Shown: one piece after another, positions 28,954 through 37,963 of the stretch | Numbering within the stretch: position 1 is the first letter of the stretch | Layout: the number at the start of each line of letters is the position of its first letter | From: Thalassotalea sp. LPB0316 | GTDB lineage: Bacteria > Pseudomonadota > Gammaproteobacteria > Enterobacterales > Alteromonadaceae | Direction: 5' to 3' | Assembly (NCBI RefSeq): GCF_014898095.1 | Contig: NZ_CP062946.1 | Location: forward strand, 1,984,001-2,048,000 | DNA length: 64,000 nucleotides | Notes under the pieces: generated by a model | What the model was told of the DNA's origin: nothing | What the model saw: only the letters and a program-made list of their open reading frames with translations | The model's database searches: none | Translations under genes and position numbers: made by a program

Positions 28954-30738
28954 ATGCGAACAACGTCAAAAGCTGCGCCCGACGCAGTTGAGCAATTAAA
29001 CAGCAAAAGTAAACAAGTGCCCAAAGGAACCTTTAAACGCTTATTAGGCTATATGAAGGTCTATAAAAAAGGCTTTATCGCGGCGATTATTGGGATGATT
29101 GGTTACGCGTCGGTGGATAGCTTTGTCTTCTCTCAATTACAACCGTTAATCGACGATGGTTTAACAGGCAATAACCCTGACTTTATGAAATGGGCGCCGC
29201 TGTTTGTTGTGGTTATGTTTATTTTGCGTGGTAGCTTTCATTTTATCGGCAACTATTGTCTTGCATGGGTGGGTAATCACGTGGTTACCGATTTGCGACA
29301 AGAACTATTTCAGCACATTATCAAAATGCCAGTGAGCTATCACGATAAGCACTCTGCTGGTACGCTTATTTCTAAAATTACTTATGACACTGAACAGGTA
29401 TTAACAGCTTCAAGTAAGGCTTTGTTAACGCTCGTTCAGCAAGGCGCTTTTGTTACCGGCTTATTGATTGTGATGTTTTATAACTCATGGCAATTATCGG
29501 CTATTTTTCTGTTGCTAACGCCGGTAATTGCGGTTGTAGTTAGTGCAGTATCTAAGCGTTTTCGCACCATTAGTAAAAACATGCAAGACACCATGGGGGA
29601 AGTTACAACCGCGTCAGAGCAAACCATTAATGGTCATAAAGTGGTGTTAACATTCGATGGTCACCAGCGAGAAAGTGAGCGTTTTGCTGAGGTTAATAAG
29701 CGCAATCGCCAGCAACGCATGAAAATGGTGGCAACCAAGTCGTCAAGTGTGCCGGTTATTCAAATCATTGCTTCATTTGGTTTAGCTTTTGTTTTGTACA
29801 TGGCTAATTCTGAGATGATGCGTGAATCATTAACGCCGGGTAGTTTTACTACGGTTATTACCTGTATGGCGATGTTGTTGCGTCCCTTGAAGTTATTAAC
29901 AACGGTCAATAGTGAATTTCAGCGAGGCATTGCAGCCTGTGCCAGTATTTTTGAAGTACTTGATAGAGAAACCGAAAAAGATACTGGGACAAAAGCACTG
30001 GTTCGTGCTCAAGGCAATATCGCCTTTGACCAAGTCAATTTCACCTATGATGGCGAAGAAAGGCCAGCGCTTAATAATATTTCATTCTCCGTTTCGACAG
30101 GCCAAACCATTGCTTTAGTTGGGCGCTCAGGTTCAGGAAAATCCACCTTGAGTTCATTATTGTTGCGTTTCTATCACGCCGACAGCGGTAAAGTGTTGAT
30201 TGATGGCGAAGATATTAATCAATACAAGTTACACGATCTACGCCATCAGTTTGCTTATGTATCTCAGCAAGTGGTGCTATTTAACGACACAATCGCCAAT
30301 AACATCGCTTATGGTAAACCAGATGCTAGCGAGGAAGAGATCATCGCAGCGGCGAAAAGCGCCCATGTTTGGGAGTTCGCTGAACAATTACCTGACGGTA
30401 TTCACAGCAATGTTGGTGAAAACGGTGCTTTGCTCTCGGGCGGGCAACGCCAACGTGTCGCGATTGCACGAGCGATTTTATGTGATGCGCCATTCTTAAT
30501 TTTAGATGAAGCAACGTCTGCTTTGGATACCGAGTCTGAGCGTCATATCCAAGACGCACTAAACACCTTACAACAAAACCGTACGTGTTTAGTTATCGCC
30601 CATCGTTTATCGACGATTGAAAATGCCGATAACATTTTAGTCCTAGAACAAGGTGAAATAATCGAGCAAGGCAATCACCAAACGCTAATAGCGCAAGACG
30701 GTGCCTATGCGCAATTACACAAATTGCAATTTGGATAA
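28954..30738 (+). CDS. msbA: Lipid A export ATP-binding/permease protein MsbA
   Basis: Flips lipid A-core across the inner membrane. The 594-residue half-transporter has an N-terminal six-helix domain and a C-terminal ATPase: Walker A GRSGSGKST, signature [15 protein letters not shown], Walker B FLILDEATSALD, switch IAHRLSTIE. It begins with about 20 polar residues before the helical domain, slightly longer than E. coli MsbA (582). Followed five bases later by lpxK, the universal partner order. Confidence 0.97.
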   Translation: MRTTSKAAPDAVEQLNSKSKQVPKGTFKRLLGYMKVYKKGFIAAIIGMIGYASVDSFVFSQLQPLIDDGLTGNNPDFMKWAPLFVVVMFILRGSFHFIGNYCLAWVGNHVVTDLRQELFQHIIKMPVSYHDKHSAGTLISKITYDTEQVLTASSKALLTLVQQGAFVTGLLIVMFYNSWQLSAIFLLLTPVIAVVVSAVSKRFRTISKNMQDTMGEVTTASEQTINGHKVVLTFDGHQRESERFAEVNKRNRQQRMKMVATKSSSVPVIQIIASFGLAFVLYMANSEMMRESLTPGSFTTVITCMAMLLRPLKLLTTVNSEFQRGIAACASIFEVLDRETEKDTGTKALVRAQGNIAFDQVNFTYDGEERPALNNISFSVSTGQTIALVGRSGSGKSTLSSLLLRFYHADSGKVLIDGEDINQYKLHDLRHQFAYVSQQVVLFNDTIANNIAYGKPDASEEEIIAAAKSAHVWEFAEQLPDGIHSNVGENGALLSGGQRQRVAIARAILCDAPFLILDEATSALDTESERHIQDALNTLQQNRTCLVIAHRLSTIENADNILVLEQGEIIEQGNHQTLIAQDGAYAQLHKLQFG

Positions 30739-30743
30739 TCTTA

Positions 30744-31757
30744 ATGCGATTAATTGAACGGGTATGGTTTGATAAGCATCCAGCGCGCTTTGTGTTAGTG
30801 CCGTTATTATTGCCGTTCAGTGCGCTTTTTTATGTGATAAGCCGATTGAGAAAGTTTGCTTTTGATTGCGGACTAAAAGATAGTTTTAAGGCGAAAGTGC
30901 CGATTGTTGTCGTTGGTAATATCGGCGTTGGCGGTAATGGTAAAACCCCGATAGTCTTGTGGCTAGTCGAGTTATTGAGAGCACAAGGCTATCAGCCGGG
31001 CGTGATCTCACGCGGTTATGGCGGTAAAGCGCCACAATACCCGTATTTACTCGATGAAAACTCGCAAGTGCAATTCAGTGGTGACGAGCCGTTTTTGATT
31101 TATCAGCGAACAAAAGTGCCTGTTTGTGTTGGCGCAAATAGACGCGCGAGTGTCGAAAAATTACAACAGCTTGGCTGCGATATTATTGTCGCCGATGATG
31201 GTATGCAGCACTATAAACTTGGCCGAGATATCGAAGTCGCAGTTGTTGATGGCAAGCGGCGATTTGGCAATGGCTTACTTTTACCGGCAGGGCCACTTCG
31301 CGAATTACCGGCTCGTTTAACCTCTGTTGATATGGTGATTTGTAATTCAGGTCAGCCGCAAGCCGGTGAAATCGCGATGGACTTGCTCCCTAGCCAATTT
31401 GTTAACTTAGTAACAGGTGAAAAATGCTCGGTCGCTGAGTTTCTCGCAAAGCATAAAGCGGTTAATGCCATTGCCGGTATTGGCTCACCAGCGCGTTTTT
31501 TTAATACCTTAACCGCGTTAGGTTTAACCTTAAATCACAGCCAAGGCTTTGTTGATCATCACCATTATCAAATGGCTGATTTCGACCAATTACCTGAGCC
31601 ACAGTTACCACTATTGATGACCGAAAAAGACGCAGTTAAATGCCAAGATTTTAATCTAGCACATGCTTGGTATCTGACGGTTGAGGCAAAATTAGATGAG
31701 CAGTGTGAACAATTGTTACTCAGCAAAATCAGCGATATTATGGCTAAAAAGGCATGA
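30744..31757 (+). CDS. lpxK: Tetraacyldisaccharide 4'-kinase LpxK
   Basis: Phosphorylates the lipid A precursor at the 4' position at the inner membrane. The 337-residue protein has an N-terminal membrane helix (residues about 17-34), P-loop GNIGVGGNGKTP, and conserved VISRGYGGK, GDEPFLIYQRT, DDGMQHYKL and LLPAGPLRE. It sits between msbA and ycaR-kdsB, a complete lipid A/Kdo supply block. Confidence 0.97.
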   Translation: MRLIERVWFDKHPARFVLVPLLLPFSALFYVISRLRKFAFDCGLKDSFKAKVPIVVVGNIGVGGNGKTPIVLWLVELLRAQGYQPGVISRGYGGKAPQYPYLLDENSQVQFSGDEPFLIYQRTKVPVCVGANRRASVEKLQQLGCDIIVADDGMQHYKLGRDIEVAVVDGKRRFGNGLLLPAGPLRELPARLTSVDMVICNSGQPQAGEIAMDLLPSQFVNLVTGEKCSVAEFLAKHKAVNAIAGIGSPARFFNTLTALGLTLNHSQGFVDHHHYQMADFDQLPEPQLPLLMTEKDAVKCQDFNLAHAWYLTVEAKLDEQCEQLLLSKISDIMAKKA

Positions 31758-31830
31758 TACTGTTTAACTAGAATTTAGTTGGCTTTACACCCAATAAGTC
31801 AATCGATTGTAAAAAGAGAAAGAGAAAATT

Positions 31831-32010
31831 ATGGCATTTGATACACAACTAATGGATATTCTTGCTTGCCCCGTGTGTAAGGGCAAACTTGACTACGATA
31901 AAGAAAACCAAGAGTTGATTTGTAAGTTTGATCGACTAGCATATCCGATTGAAAAAGATATTCCCGTACTTTTAGAAAACGAAGCCCGACGCGTAAACCA
32001 AGAGGCTTAA
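31831..32010 (+). CDS. ycaR: YcaR/Trm112-family small zinc-ribbon-like protein
   Basis: A 59-residue protein starting [20 protein letters not shown]. The family's CPxCKGxL knuckle is clear; a second Cys follows ([12 protein letters not shown]) and the end is [12 protein letters not shown] purine-rich AGAAAGAGAAA stretch precedes the ATG. It is two bases from kdsB, the conserved lpxK-ycaR-kdsB arrangement. Role unknown; Trm112 relatives act as methyltransferase activators. Confidence 0.92.
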   Translation: MAFDTQLMDILACPVCKGKLDYDKENQELICKFDRLAYPIEKDIPVLLENEARRVNQEA

Positions 32011-32012
32011 TT

Positions 32013-32783
32013 ATGTCATTTATTGTTGTTATTCCTGCGCGCTATCAATCGAGCCGTTTACCGGGCAAGGTGCTTGCAGAAATTGCGGGCAAACCGATGA
32101 TCCAATGGGTTGTTGAAAAAGCCAAGGCCAGTGGTGCACAGCAAGTGATTGTTGCCACCGATAACGACCAAGTCGCCAGCGTTGTTGAAGGTTTTGGCGC
32201 CGAAGTTTGCCGCACGCGAGCGGATCATCAATCAGGCACTGAGCGCCTTGCTGAAGTCGTAGAAACCTATCAGTTTAGTGATGATCAAGTGATCGTTAAC
32301 GTGCAAGGTGATGAGCCGTTTATCCCTGTGGAAAATATCGCTCAAGTTGCTAATAATTTAGCTAATCAGTCGCAAGCGAGAATGGCAACACTTGCCATGC
32401 CAATAGATGCCGTTGACGAAGCCTTTAACCCGAATGCGGTAAAAGTGGTTACTGACAAAGACGGCTATGCCCTGTATTTTTCTCGCTCAACCATTCCCTA
32501 TGATCGCAGTGCCTTTCTCGGCAAAGATACGGTTGAAAGCATTGGTGATTTTTATCTTCGCCATATCGGTATTTATGCTTATCGGGCTGGATTTATTAAA
32601 GATTATGTCAGTTGGCCAGCGAGTGAATTAGAACAAATTGAGTCGCTTGAGCAGCTAAGAGTACTATGGCAAGGCGAAAAAATTCATGTCGCGCCCGCGG
32701 CAAAACGCTTACCCGTTGAAGGTGTTGACACCCCAGAAGATTTAGAAAAAGCTAGAACGTTTGCCAAAACACTGAACTTATAA
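32013..32783 (+). CDS. kdsB: 3-deoxy-manno-octulosonate cytidylyltransferase KdsB
   Basis: Activates Kdo as CMP-Kdo for LPS inner core synthesis. The 256-residue enzyme starts [20 protein letters not shown], with [17 protein letters not shown], the [11 protein letters not shown] loop and a C-terminal [13 protein letters not shown]. All are family hallmarks and length is normal (E. coli 248). Confidence 0.97.
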   Translation: MSFIVVIPARYQSSRLPGKVLAEIAGKPMIQWVVEKAKASGAQQVIVATDNDQVASVVEGFGAEVCRTRADHQSGTERLAEVVETYQFSDDQVIVNVQGDEPFIPVENIAQVANNLANQSQARMATLAMPIDAVDEAFNPNAVKVVTDKDGYALYFSRSTIPYDRSAFLGKDTVESIGDFYLRHIGIYAYRAGFIKDYVSWPASELEQIESLEQLRVLWQGEKIHVAPAAKRLPVEGVDTPEDLEKARTFAKTLNL

Positions 32784-32812
32784 AGTCGTTAACAGTAAAT
32801 AAGGGAAATATT

Positions 32813-33478
32813 ATGACCAAGCACGTTGTTATCACTGGCGCCAATCGCGGTATTGGCTTAGCCATGGTGAGCTGTTTTAAATCACTGGGCTATCGGGTGA
32901 CTGGCGTTTGTCGCCAAACCAGTGCTGAGCTCGCAAGTGCGGCAGATCAAGTCATTGAGCAGATTGATGTTGCTAAAACCGAAGATGTAGTAAAACTTGC
33001 CAACAGCTTAACCGGCCTGCCAATTGATGTCTTAGTGTGTAACGCCGGTATTTTGCGCGATGAAAGTTTAGGGGATTTAAATCTAGCCACTATTCGCGAT
33101 CAATTTGAAGTCAATGCGTTAGCACCATTAAATATTGTTGATAAATTACAAGCATTGCTTGTGGATGGCGGCAAGGTTGCCATGATCACCTCGAGAATGG
33201 GCTCAATCGCCGACAATGGCTCAGGCGGACGCTATGGTTATCGCATGAGTAAAGCAGCATTAAATGCTGCGTCTATGTCACTTGCTCATGATTTAGCGCC
33301 ACGTGAAATTGCCGTTGGCATTTATCATCCCGGTTATGTGCAAACCGATATGGTCGGTGGCCGAGGTGATATTCCAGCTAGTGAAGCGGCGATGCGTTTA
33401 GTCGGGTTAATTGATGGTTTAACTATGGCTGAAACTGGTGTATTTAAGCACTCTAACGGTCAGGTTCTACCTTGGTAA
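32813..33478 (+). CDS. Short-chain dehydrogenase/reductase, C-factor-like
   Basis: A 221-residue Rossmann-fold oxidoreductase. It has TGANRGIGLAM (cofactor loop), CNAGILRDE, catalytic Ser (MITSRMGS), Tyr-x3-Lys (YGYRMSKAALN) and the PGYVQTDM segment. Short length and the R-M-G-S/YRMSK pattern resemble the C-factor/CsgA-like clade. Substrate cannot be inferred. It ends one base before the next gene's ATG, suggesting co-transcription with it and perhaps with kdsB, 29 bases upstream. Confidence 0.85.
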   Translation: MTKHVVITGANRGIGLAMVSCFKSLGYRVTGVCRQTSAELASAADQVIEQIDVAKTEDVVKLANSLTGLPIDVLVCNAGILRDESLGDLNLATIRDQFEVNALAPLNIVDKLQALLVDGGKVAMITSRMGSIADNGSGGRYGYRMSKAALNAASMSLAHDLAPREIAVGIYHPGYVQTDMVGGRGDIPASEAAMRLVGLIDGLTMAETGVFKHSNGQVLPW

Positions 33479-33479
33479 A

Positions 33480-33830
33480 ATGAAAGAAAGTTATCAGCGC
33501 ATCTGGCAAACCGTGCAAGCTATTCCACGAGGATGTGTTGCTAGCTATGGCCAAATCGCTGATTTAGCGGGGCTCCCCGGCCGTGCGCGCTTAGTGGGTA
33601 AAGCATTAAAAAGCAGTGACGATGGCTATTATCAAGGGCAGGTTATTCCTTGGCAACGGGTGGTTAACTCACAAGGCAAGATTTCATTGCCAAAACATTC
33701 ACCGGAATTCGAGCAACAAGTTGCTTTACTACAAGAAGAACAAGTCGTGGTTATTAACGGCAAAATTAACTTGGCAGCGTTTGGCTGGCAGCCAGATTTG
33801 AGCACGTTGTTGTTTGCCTTAAAATTTTAA
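33480..33830 (+). CDS. Alkyltransferase-like protein (ATL, MGMT family)
   Basis: A 116-residue relative of O6-methylguanine-DNA methyltransferase: helix-turn-helix region (GCVASYGQIADLAGLPGRAR with the Arg finger) and the active-site segment IPWQRVV, where Trp replaces the acceptor Cys of PCHRV. ATL proteins bind alkylated guanine and recruit nucleotide excision repair without transferring the alkyl group. Start ATG 33480, one base after the SDR stop, is preferred to the open extension at 33438 that would overlap that gene. A terminator follows. Confidence 0.92.
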   Translation: MKESYQRIWQTVQAIPRGCVASYGQIADLAGLPGRARLVGKALKSSDDGYYQGQVIPWQRVVNSQGKISLPKHSPEFEQQVALLQEEQVVVINGKINLAAFGWQPDLSTLLFALKF

Positions 33831-33866
33831 ATGTTAAGTTTTTAGTTTTTCTTAACATTTTTTTAA
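33829..33866 (+). terminator. AT-rich terminator hairpin after the ATL gene
   Basis: AAATGTTAAG and CTTAACATTT form a perfect ten-pair stem with a 12-base loop, followed by TTTT. The stem overlaps the stop codon region of the ATL gene. Confidence 0.6.
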
Positions 33867-33965
33867 CTTGTTTTTTTAGTGTATCATCTCAAGCGTTTTT
33901 ACACACACTATAAATTTATATACAAGAACAATTCATTACAGTGGATGTTTATCTAGGAAAATAAT

Positions 33966-36143
33966 ATGTTAAACAATAAGTTGTTTAAGGCAGTGTCCTT
34001 AACATCGTTGTTATTTGCCGGCGCAGTACAAGCTGACGAAGGTATGTGGCAACCACATCAATTACAAGAAATTAGCACTAAGCTAAAAAGCGCAGGACTT
34101 GAGTTAGATCCAAGCCAAATGGAAAACTTAAATCAGTTTCCAATGAATGCCATTATTAGCTTAGGTGGCTGTACGGCGTCTTTCTTATCAAATCAAGGCT
34201 TAGTGGTGACCAATCACCACTGTGCTTATGGTTCGATTCAGTACAACTCAACAGAGCAAAACAATTTACTTGAGCAAGGTTTTGTTGCCAAAACAAAAGC
34301 TGACGAATTACAAGCAGCGCCGGGCTCTCGTGTTTACGTGACAGAGTCGTTAACTAATGTGACGGACAAAATTACCGGCGCTATTAGTAGCAGTGTTAAA
34401 GGCCAAGATTATTTCAAAGCAATTGAAAAAAATGAAAAAGCCTTAGTCGCTGAGTGTGAGAGTTCACAAGATTACCGCTGTGAAGTTTACAGCTTTCACG
34501 GCGGTTTAGAGTACTTCTTAATTAAGCAATTAGCACTGCGCGATGTTCGCTTAGTTTATGCGCCACCATCGAGCATTGGTAAGTTCGGCGGCGATACTGA
34601 TAACTGGATGTGGCCTCGTCATACCGGTGATTGGGCATTTTACCGCGCGTATGTTAACAAAGACGGCAAGCCAGCAGATTACTCGGAAGACAATGTACCG
34701 TTTGAACCAAAAGCTTTCTTAAAAGTTAATGCTAGTGGCGTTGAAGAAAATGATTACGTCATGGTGTTAGGTTACCCAGGGCGCACTAATCGCTATCGCA
34801 TCGCACAAGAAGTGGAAAATCAATTTACTTGGGCGTACCCAACGGCTAAGCGCTACCGTGAAGAATACATTGATGTGATTAAAACAACGGCGCCTGCCGG
34901 CAGTGAAGCGCGGATTAAATATGAGAGCACGTTAGCCGGTTTAGCCAATTACGCGAAAAACTATGGCTCAATGATCGAAAGCTTTAACAAAGGCGATATG
35001 CTCGAGCGCAAACAGCAAGAGTTGAAAGGTTTGCAGGCATGGATCAATTCATCAAATAAGCGCAAGCAAAAATACGGCCGAGCGCTTGTTAAGCTCAATG
35101 AGTTAGTTGCGCAAAGCCAAGAGCACCAACAGCGCGACATGATCTTAGCTTATATTGGCCGTACAAGTATGATGGGCGTTTCCAAGCGCTTATACCGCCT
35201 CGCACACGAAAAAACTAAGCCTGATGCTGAACGCAAACAAGGCTATCAAGAACGTGATATGAATCGCTTCACTCAGGGTATGAAACGCGTAAACCGCCGT
35301 TACGATGCGCAAGTCGACAAAGCGGTATTAATGCACTTCTTAGCGCAGTACGCTCAATTTCCAGCATCTGAGCGCAATACAACCTTTGATCAGTTCTTTG
35401 GTTTAGACAAAGGCTTTGATGCCGATAAGCTTGCGGCAAAACTTGATATGATGCACGAAAAAACATCACTAGATGAAGAAGCTGTTCGCTTAGCTTGGAT
35501 GGATAAGTCAGTAGAGGACTTTAGAAAGAGTGACGATCCATACATTCAATTTGCCGTTTCACAATATGACAACGATCGCAAATTAGAAGAGCAAGCCGAA
35601 GCACTTGCTGGACAGTTGGCGCAAGCGCGCCCAGCATTTATGGCTGCGATGATCGCCTACAAGAAAAGCAAAGGTGAGCCGGTATATGCTGATGCCAATA
35701 GCTCGTTGCGTATTACTTACGGTAACGTTAAAGGCTATTCACCACAAGATGGCTTAACTGCTACGCCGTTCACCACGCTTGAAGGTATGTTGGCAAAATA
35801 CGTAGCTGGCGATGAAGAATTTGATCTGTTTGACAATATTCGCAGTGCAATTGCCAATAAAGATTATGGTAAATACAAGCGTGAGAGCTTAGGCTCAGTG
35901 CCAGTTAACTACTTGTCTACGTTAGATATTACTGGCGGTAACTCTGGCTCGCCAACACTTAATAGCAAAGGTGAGTTTGTCGGCCTAGTGTTTGATGGTG
36001 TTTATGAGTCGATTATCGGTGATTGGGATTACGATACTAAGCTAAATCGCGCGATTCACACGAGTGTGCCATTTATGCTTTGGACAATGGAAAAAATTGA
36101 TGGTGCACAAAACATCGTCGATGAAATGACCATTGTCGAATAG
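33966..36143 (+). CDS. S46-family dipeptidyl-peptidase (DPP7/DPP11 type)
   Basis: A 725-residue periplasmic serine exopeptidase releasing dipeptides from peptide N-termini. Residues 1-23 are a signal peptide ending VQADE. The chymotrypsin-like triad is visible: His85 in VTNHHCAYG, Asp in GGDTDNWMWPRHTGD, and Ser in TGGNSGSPTL near the C-terminus; the central ~300 residues form the helical domain. Length fits the family. Whether it prefers hydrophobic (DPP7) or acidic (DPP11) residues depends on a Gly/Arg position I cannot assign safely. AGGA precedes the ATG; it is monocistronic with its own terminator. Confidence 0.93.
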   Translation: MLNNKLFKAVSLTSLLFAGAVQADEGMWQPHQLQEISTKLKSAGLELDPSQMENLNQFPMNAIISLGGCTASFLSNQGLVVTNHHCAYGSIQYNSTEQNNLLEQGFVAKTKADELQAAPGSRVYVTESLTNVTDKITGAISSSVKGQDYFKAIEKNEKALVAECESSQDYRCEVYSFHGGLEYFLIKQLALRDVRLVYAPPSSIGKFGGDTDNWMWPRHTGDWAFYRAYVNKDGKPADYSEDNVPFEPKAFLKVNASGVEENDYVMVLGYPGRTNRYRIAQEVENQFTWAYPTAKRYREEYIDVIKTTAPAGSEARIKYESTLAGLANYAKNYGSMIESFNKGDMLERKQQELKGLQAWINSSNKRKQKYGRALVKLNELVAQSQEHQQRDMILAYIGRTSMMGVSKRLYRLAHEKTKPDAERKQGYQERDMNRFTQGMKRVNRRYDAQVDKAVLMHFLAQYAQFPASERNTTFDQFFGLDKGFDADKLAAKLDMMHEKTSLDEEAVRLAWMDKSVEDFRKSDDPYIQFAVSQYDNDRKLEEQAEALAGQLAQARPAFMAAMIAYKKSKGEPVYADANSSLRITYGNVKGYSPQDGLTATPFTTLEGMLAKYVAGDEEFDLFDNIRSAIANKDYGKYKRESLGSVPVNYLSTLDITGGNSGSPTLNSKGEFVGLVFDGVYESIIGDWDYDTKLNRAIHTSVPFMLWTMEKIDGAQNIVDEMTIVE

Positions 36144-36176
36144 ATAAGTCGAATAGCTAATTCAAATAGCAAAACC

Positions 36177-36208
36177 AAAAGAGCAACTTATTAGTTGCTC
36201 TTTTTTTT
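36177..36208 (+). terminator. Rho-independent terminator after the S46 peptidase
   Basis: AAGAGCAACT-TATT-AGTTGCTCTT followed by TTTTTT; perfect ten-pair stem. Confidence 0.92.
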
Positions 36209-36304
36209 GGCGAATCTAAGCGCATATTGAGGGAGAATATTTGTAAAAATAGTCCTTTCTTATATTGCTACGAAAATATCACGAGCCTTTGATTACACAC
36301 CATT

Positions 36305-36448
36305 CCCATGCGCAATAGATTAATTTTTCACTTGCATGTTTATTGCTGGGCGAGGCAGGACGCCGAGCACTGATGTCATACAGGACGTATCTTCTTCAGG
36401 AACAGCTAATAAACACAAGTGAAAAATTAATGTTGTCTATTGCGTGGG
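36305..36448. repeat. Long imperfect inverted repeat, MITE-like (144 bp)
   Basis: Left arm (CCCATGCGCAATAG, then TTAATTTTTCACTTG, GTTTATT-GCTG) pairs with the right arm (CAGC-AATAAAC, CAAGTGAAAAATTAA, CTATTGCGTGGG). Arms are about 40 bases with small indels; the ~55-base centre contains GGCAGGACGCCGAGCACTG. There is no coding potential. The 459-base gap 36144-36602 holds a terminator, this element and a second hairpin. Confidence 0.75.
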
Positions 36449-36461
36449 CGCCGAGGGAGAT

Positions 36462-36494
36462 TAAAGAGGGAATCAGGCGCTTTTTCCCTCTTTA
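36462..36494. repeat. Perfect 11-bp hairpin
   Basis: TAAAGAGGGAA and TTCCCTCTTTA pair exactly around an 11-base loop, 14 bases beyond the long inverted repeat and 109 bases beyond the kmo stop. No U-tract, so it is not a standard terminator for either strand. Confidence 0.65.
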
Positions 36495-36602
36495 GTGCTG
36501 TCGGCACACCGACAATATAACGAGAACGGTTCACAATACTTGAAAGTATTTTTACTGCAAAGCTAACCCATATTTGATGGTTTAGCTCTGATGTTGTCCT
36601 AG

Positions 36603-37961
36603 TTAGCTCATTAAACCAAATTCGCGCAAAAACCTTTGGCCATCTGCTTGAGTTAACGTATTGCCTTGTTGTTGCCAATCATCAATTTTTCGTAATAGCG
36701 CTTTATGGGTTTCACCAATACGTTGCGCCTGCGCGTAGGGTAATTCACCAAACATCACCATAGCGTAACGTGGGGTAAAGTGCTCAGGAAACCAGCTTTG
36801 AAGTTGTCGAGCTATCTCTTTTTGTCTTAAAAATGTCGGCTCGGCGACGCTTGCGCGCATTTCAATGTAGTTTTCTAAAGCCATATCGGCAATGGCATTG
36901 GCGTTGGGCTTGCGCAGCGTTTGCGTGTTGCTAAAAATCTCAAGCCAGTTTGACTCCGCCCCAGCTGGGGGGATTTGGTTGAGCAAATCATAACAGTCCT
37001 CAAAGCCACAGTTCATACCTTGGCCGTGAAATGGCACAATGGCGTGCGCGGCATCACCGAGTAACAAGGCAATATCTTGATAGTGCCATTGTTGGCAACG
37101 CACGGTGGCTAAATTCCCGGTAGGGTTTTCGTTAAAGTCACGCGCTAGCGAATCGATTAATGGGTAAACATCAGGAAATTGTTGTTTGAAAAACGTCATG
37201 ATTTGCTCATTTGACGTTAATTGCTCAAAACTCGTTTCACCGGTTTTGGCTAAAAACAACGTCAGGGTAAAACTACCATCTAAGTTAGGCAGGGCGATCA
37301 GCATAAAATCTTGGCGCGGCCAAATATGCAGTGCGTTAACCTCGATCTGATGTTTGCCGTTACTATCGGGTAAAATGGCGAGCTCTTTATAACCGTGAGA
37401 CAGGGTATCTATGGTGACTTGTGTTGGCGTTTGGCTATGCTCAGCAATAGCCTCTCGCAATACCGAATTTGCACCATCAGTGCCGATAACGCGATCAAAT
37501 AGGTGATTTTGCTGTTGCTCGTCCTTAAAACTAAGTTGTTTGTTATCTAGATCAACGCCAGTTACTCGATGGTTAAAATTGAGGGTAACATTGGGCAATT
37601 TCTCTGCTTCATCAAGTAGTAGGGCATTCAGGCCACCGCGTGAAATCGAGTAAATCACCTCATGTTCATTGATGCCATAGGTTTGAAATTGGGCTTGTTG
37701 GTCGGTTAAATGGACCATTCTGCCTTTCATTTCGATTAATAAGGGCTTAACTTGATCAAAAATCCCTTGCTGCTCAAGTGCGCGAATACCGCGATTGGCC
37801 AACGCGAGGTTAATTGATTTCCCTGCTGAAATATCATTTTTACGCAGATCGGGTCGCGATTCAAAAACATGCACTCGATAGCCTTTTTTTGCTAGGCCTA
37901 GCGCGAGTAAAGAGCCGACGAGTCCGGCGCCAATAATACTAATCGACGAGGTTTGTGTCAT
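36603..37961 (-). CDS. kmo: Kynurenine 3-monooxygenase
   Basis: FAD- and NADPH-dependent hydroxylation of kynurenine to 3-hydroxykynurenine. The 452-residue protein has the FAD GAGLVGSLLALGLAKKGY motif, the family's SINLALANRGIRAL, the GTDGANSVLR segment and LLGDAAHAIVPFHGQGMNCG. Unlike eukaryotic KMO it has no long C-terminal membrane anchor. It is the last gene of a seven-gene minus-strand cluster, three bases from kynU. Confidence 0.95.
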   Translation of the reverse strand: MTQTSSISIIGAGLVGSLLALGLAKKGYRVHVFESRPDLRKNDISAGKSINLALANRGIRALEQQGIFDQVKPLLIEMKGRMVHLTDQQAQFQTYGINEHEVIYSISRGGLNALLLDEAEKLPNVTLNFNHRVTGVDLDNKQLSFKDEQQQNHLFDRVIGTDGANSVLREAIAEHSQTPTQVTIDTLSHGYKELAILPDSNGKHQIEVNALHIWPRQDFMLIALPNLDGSFTLTLFLAKTGETSFEQLTSNEQIMTFFKQQFPDVYPLIDSLARDFNENPTGNLATVRCQQWHYQDIALLLGDAAHAIVPFHGQGMNCGFEDCYDLLNQIPPAGAESNWLEIFSNTQTLRKPNANAIADMALENYIEMRASVAEPTFLRQKEIARQLQSWFPEHFTPRYAMVMFGELPYAQAQRIGETHKALLRKIDDWQQQGNTLTQADGQRFLREFGLMS

Positions 37962-37963
37962 GG

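Noticed and set aside
36427..36678. Open frame on the minus strand between the hairpins and kmo
   Set aside because: It overlaps the kmo C-terminus in another frame, lies across hairpin sequence, and resembles no protein.
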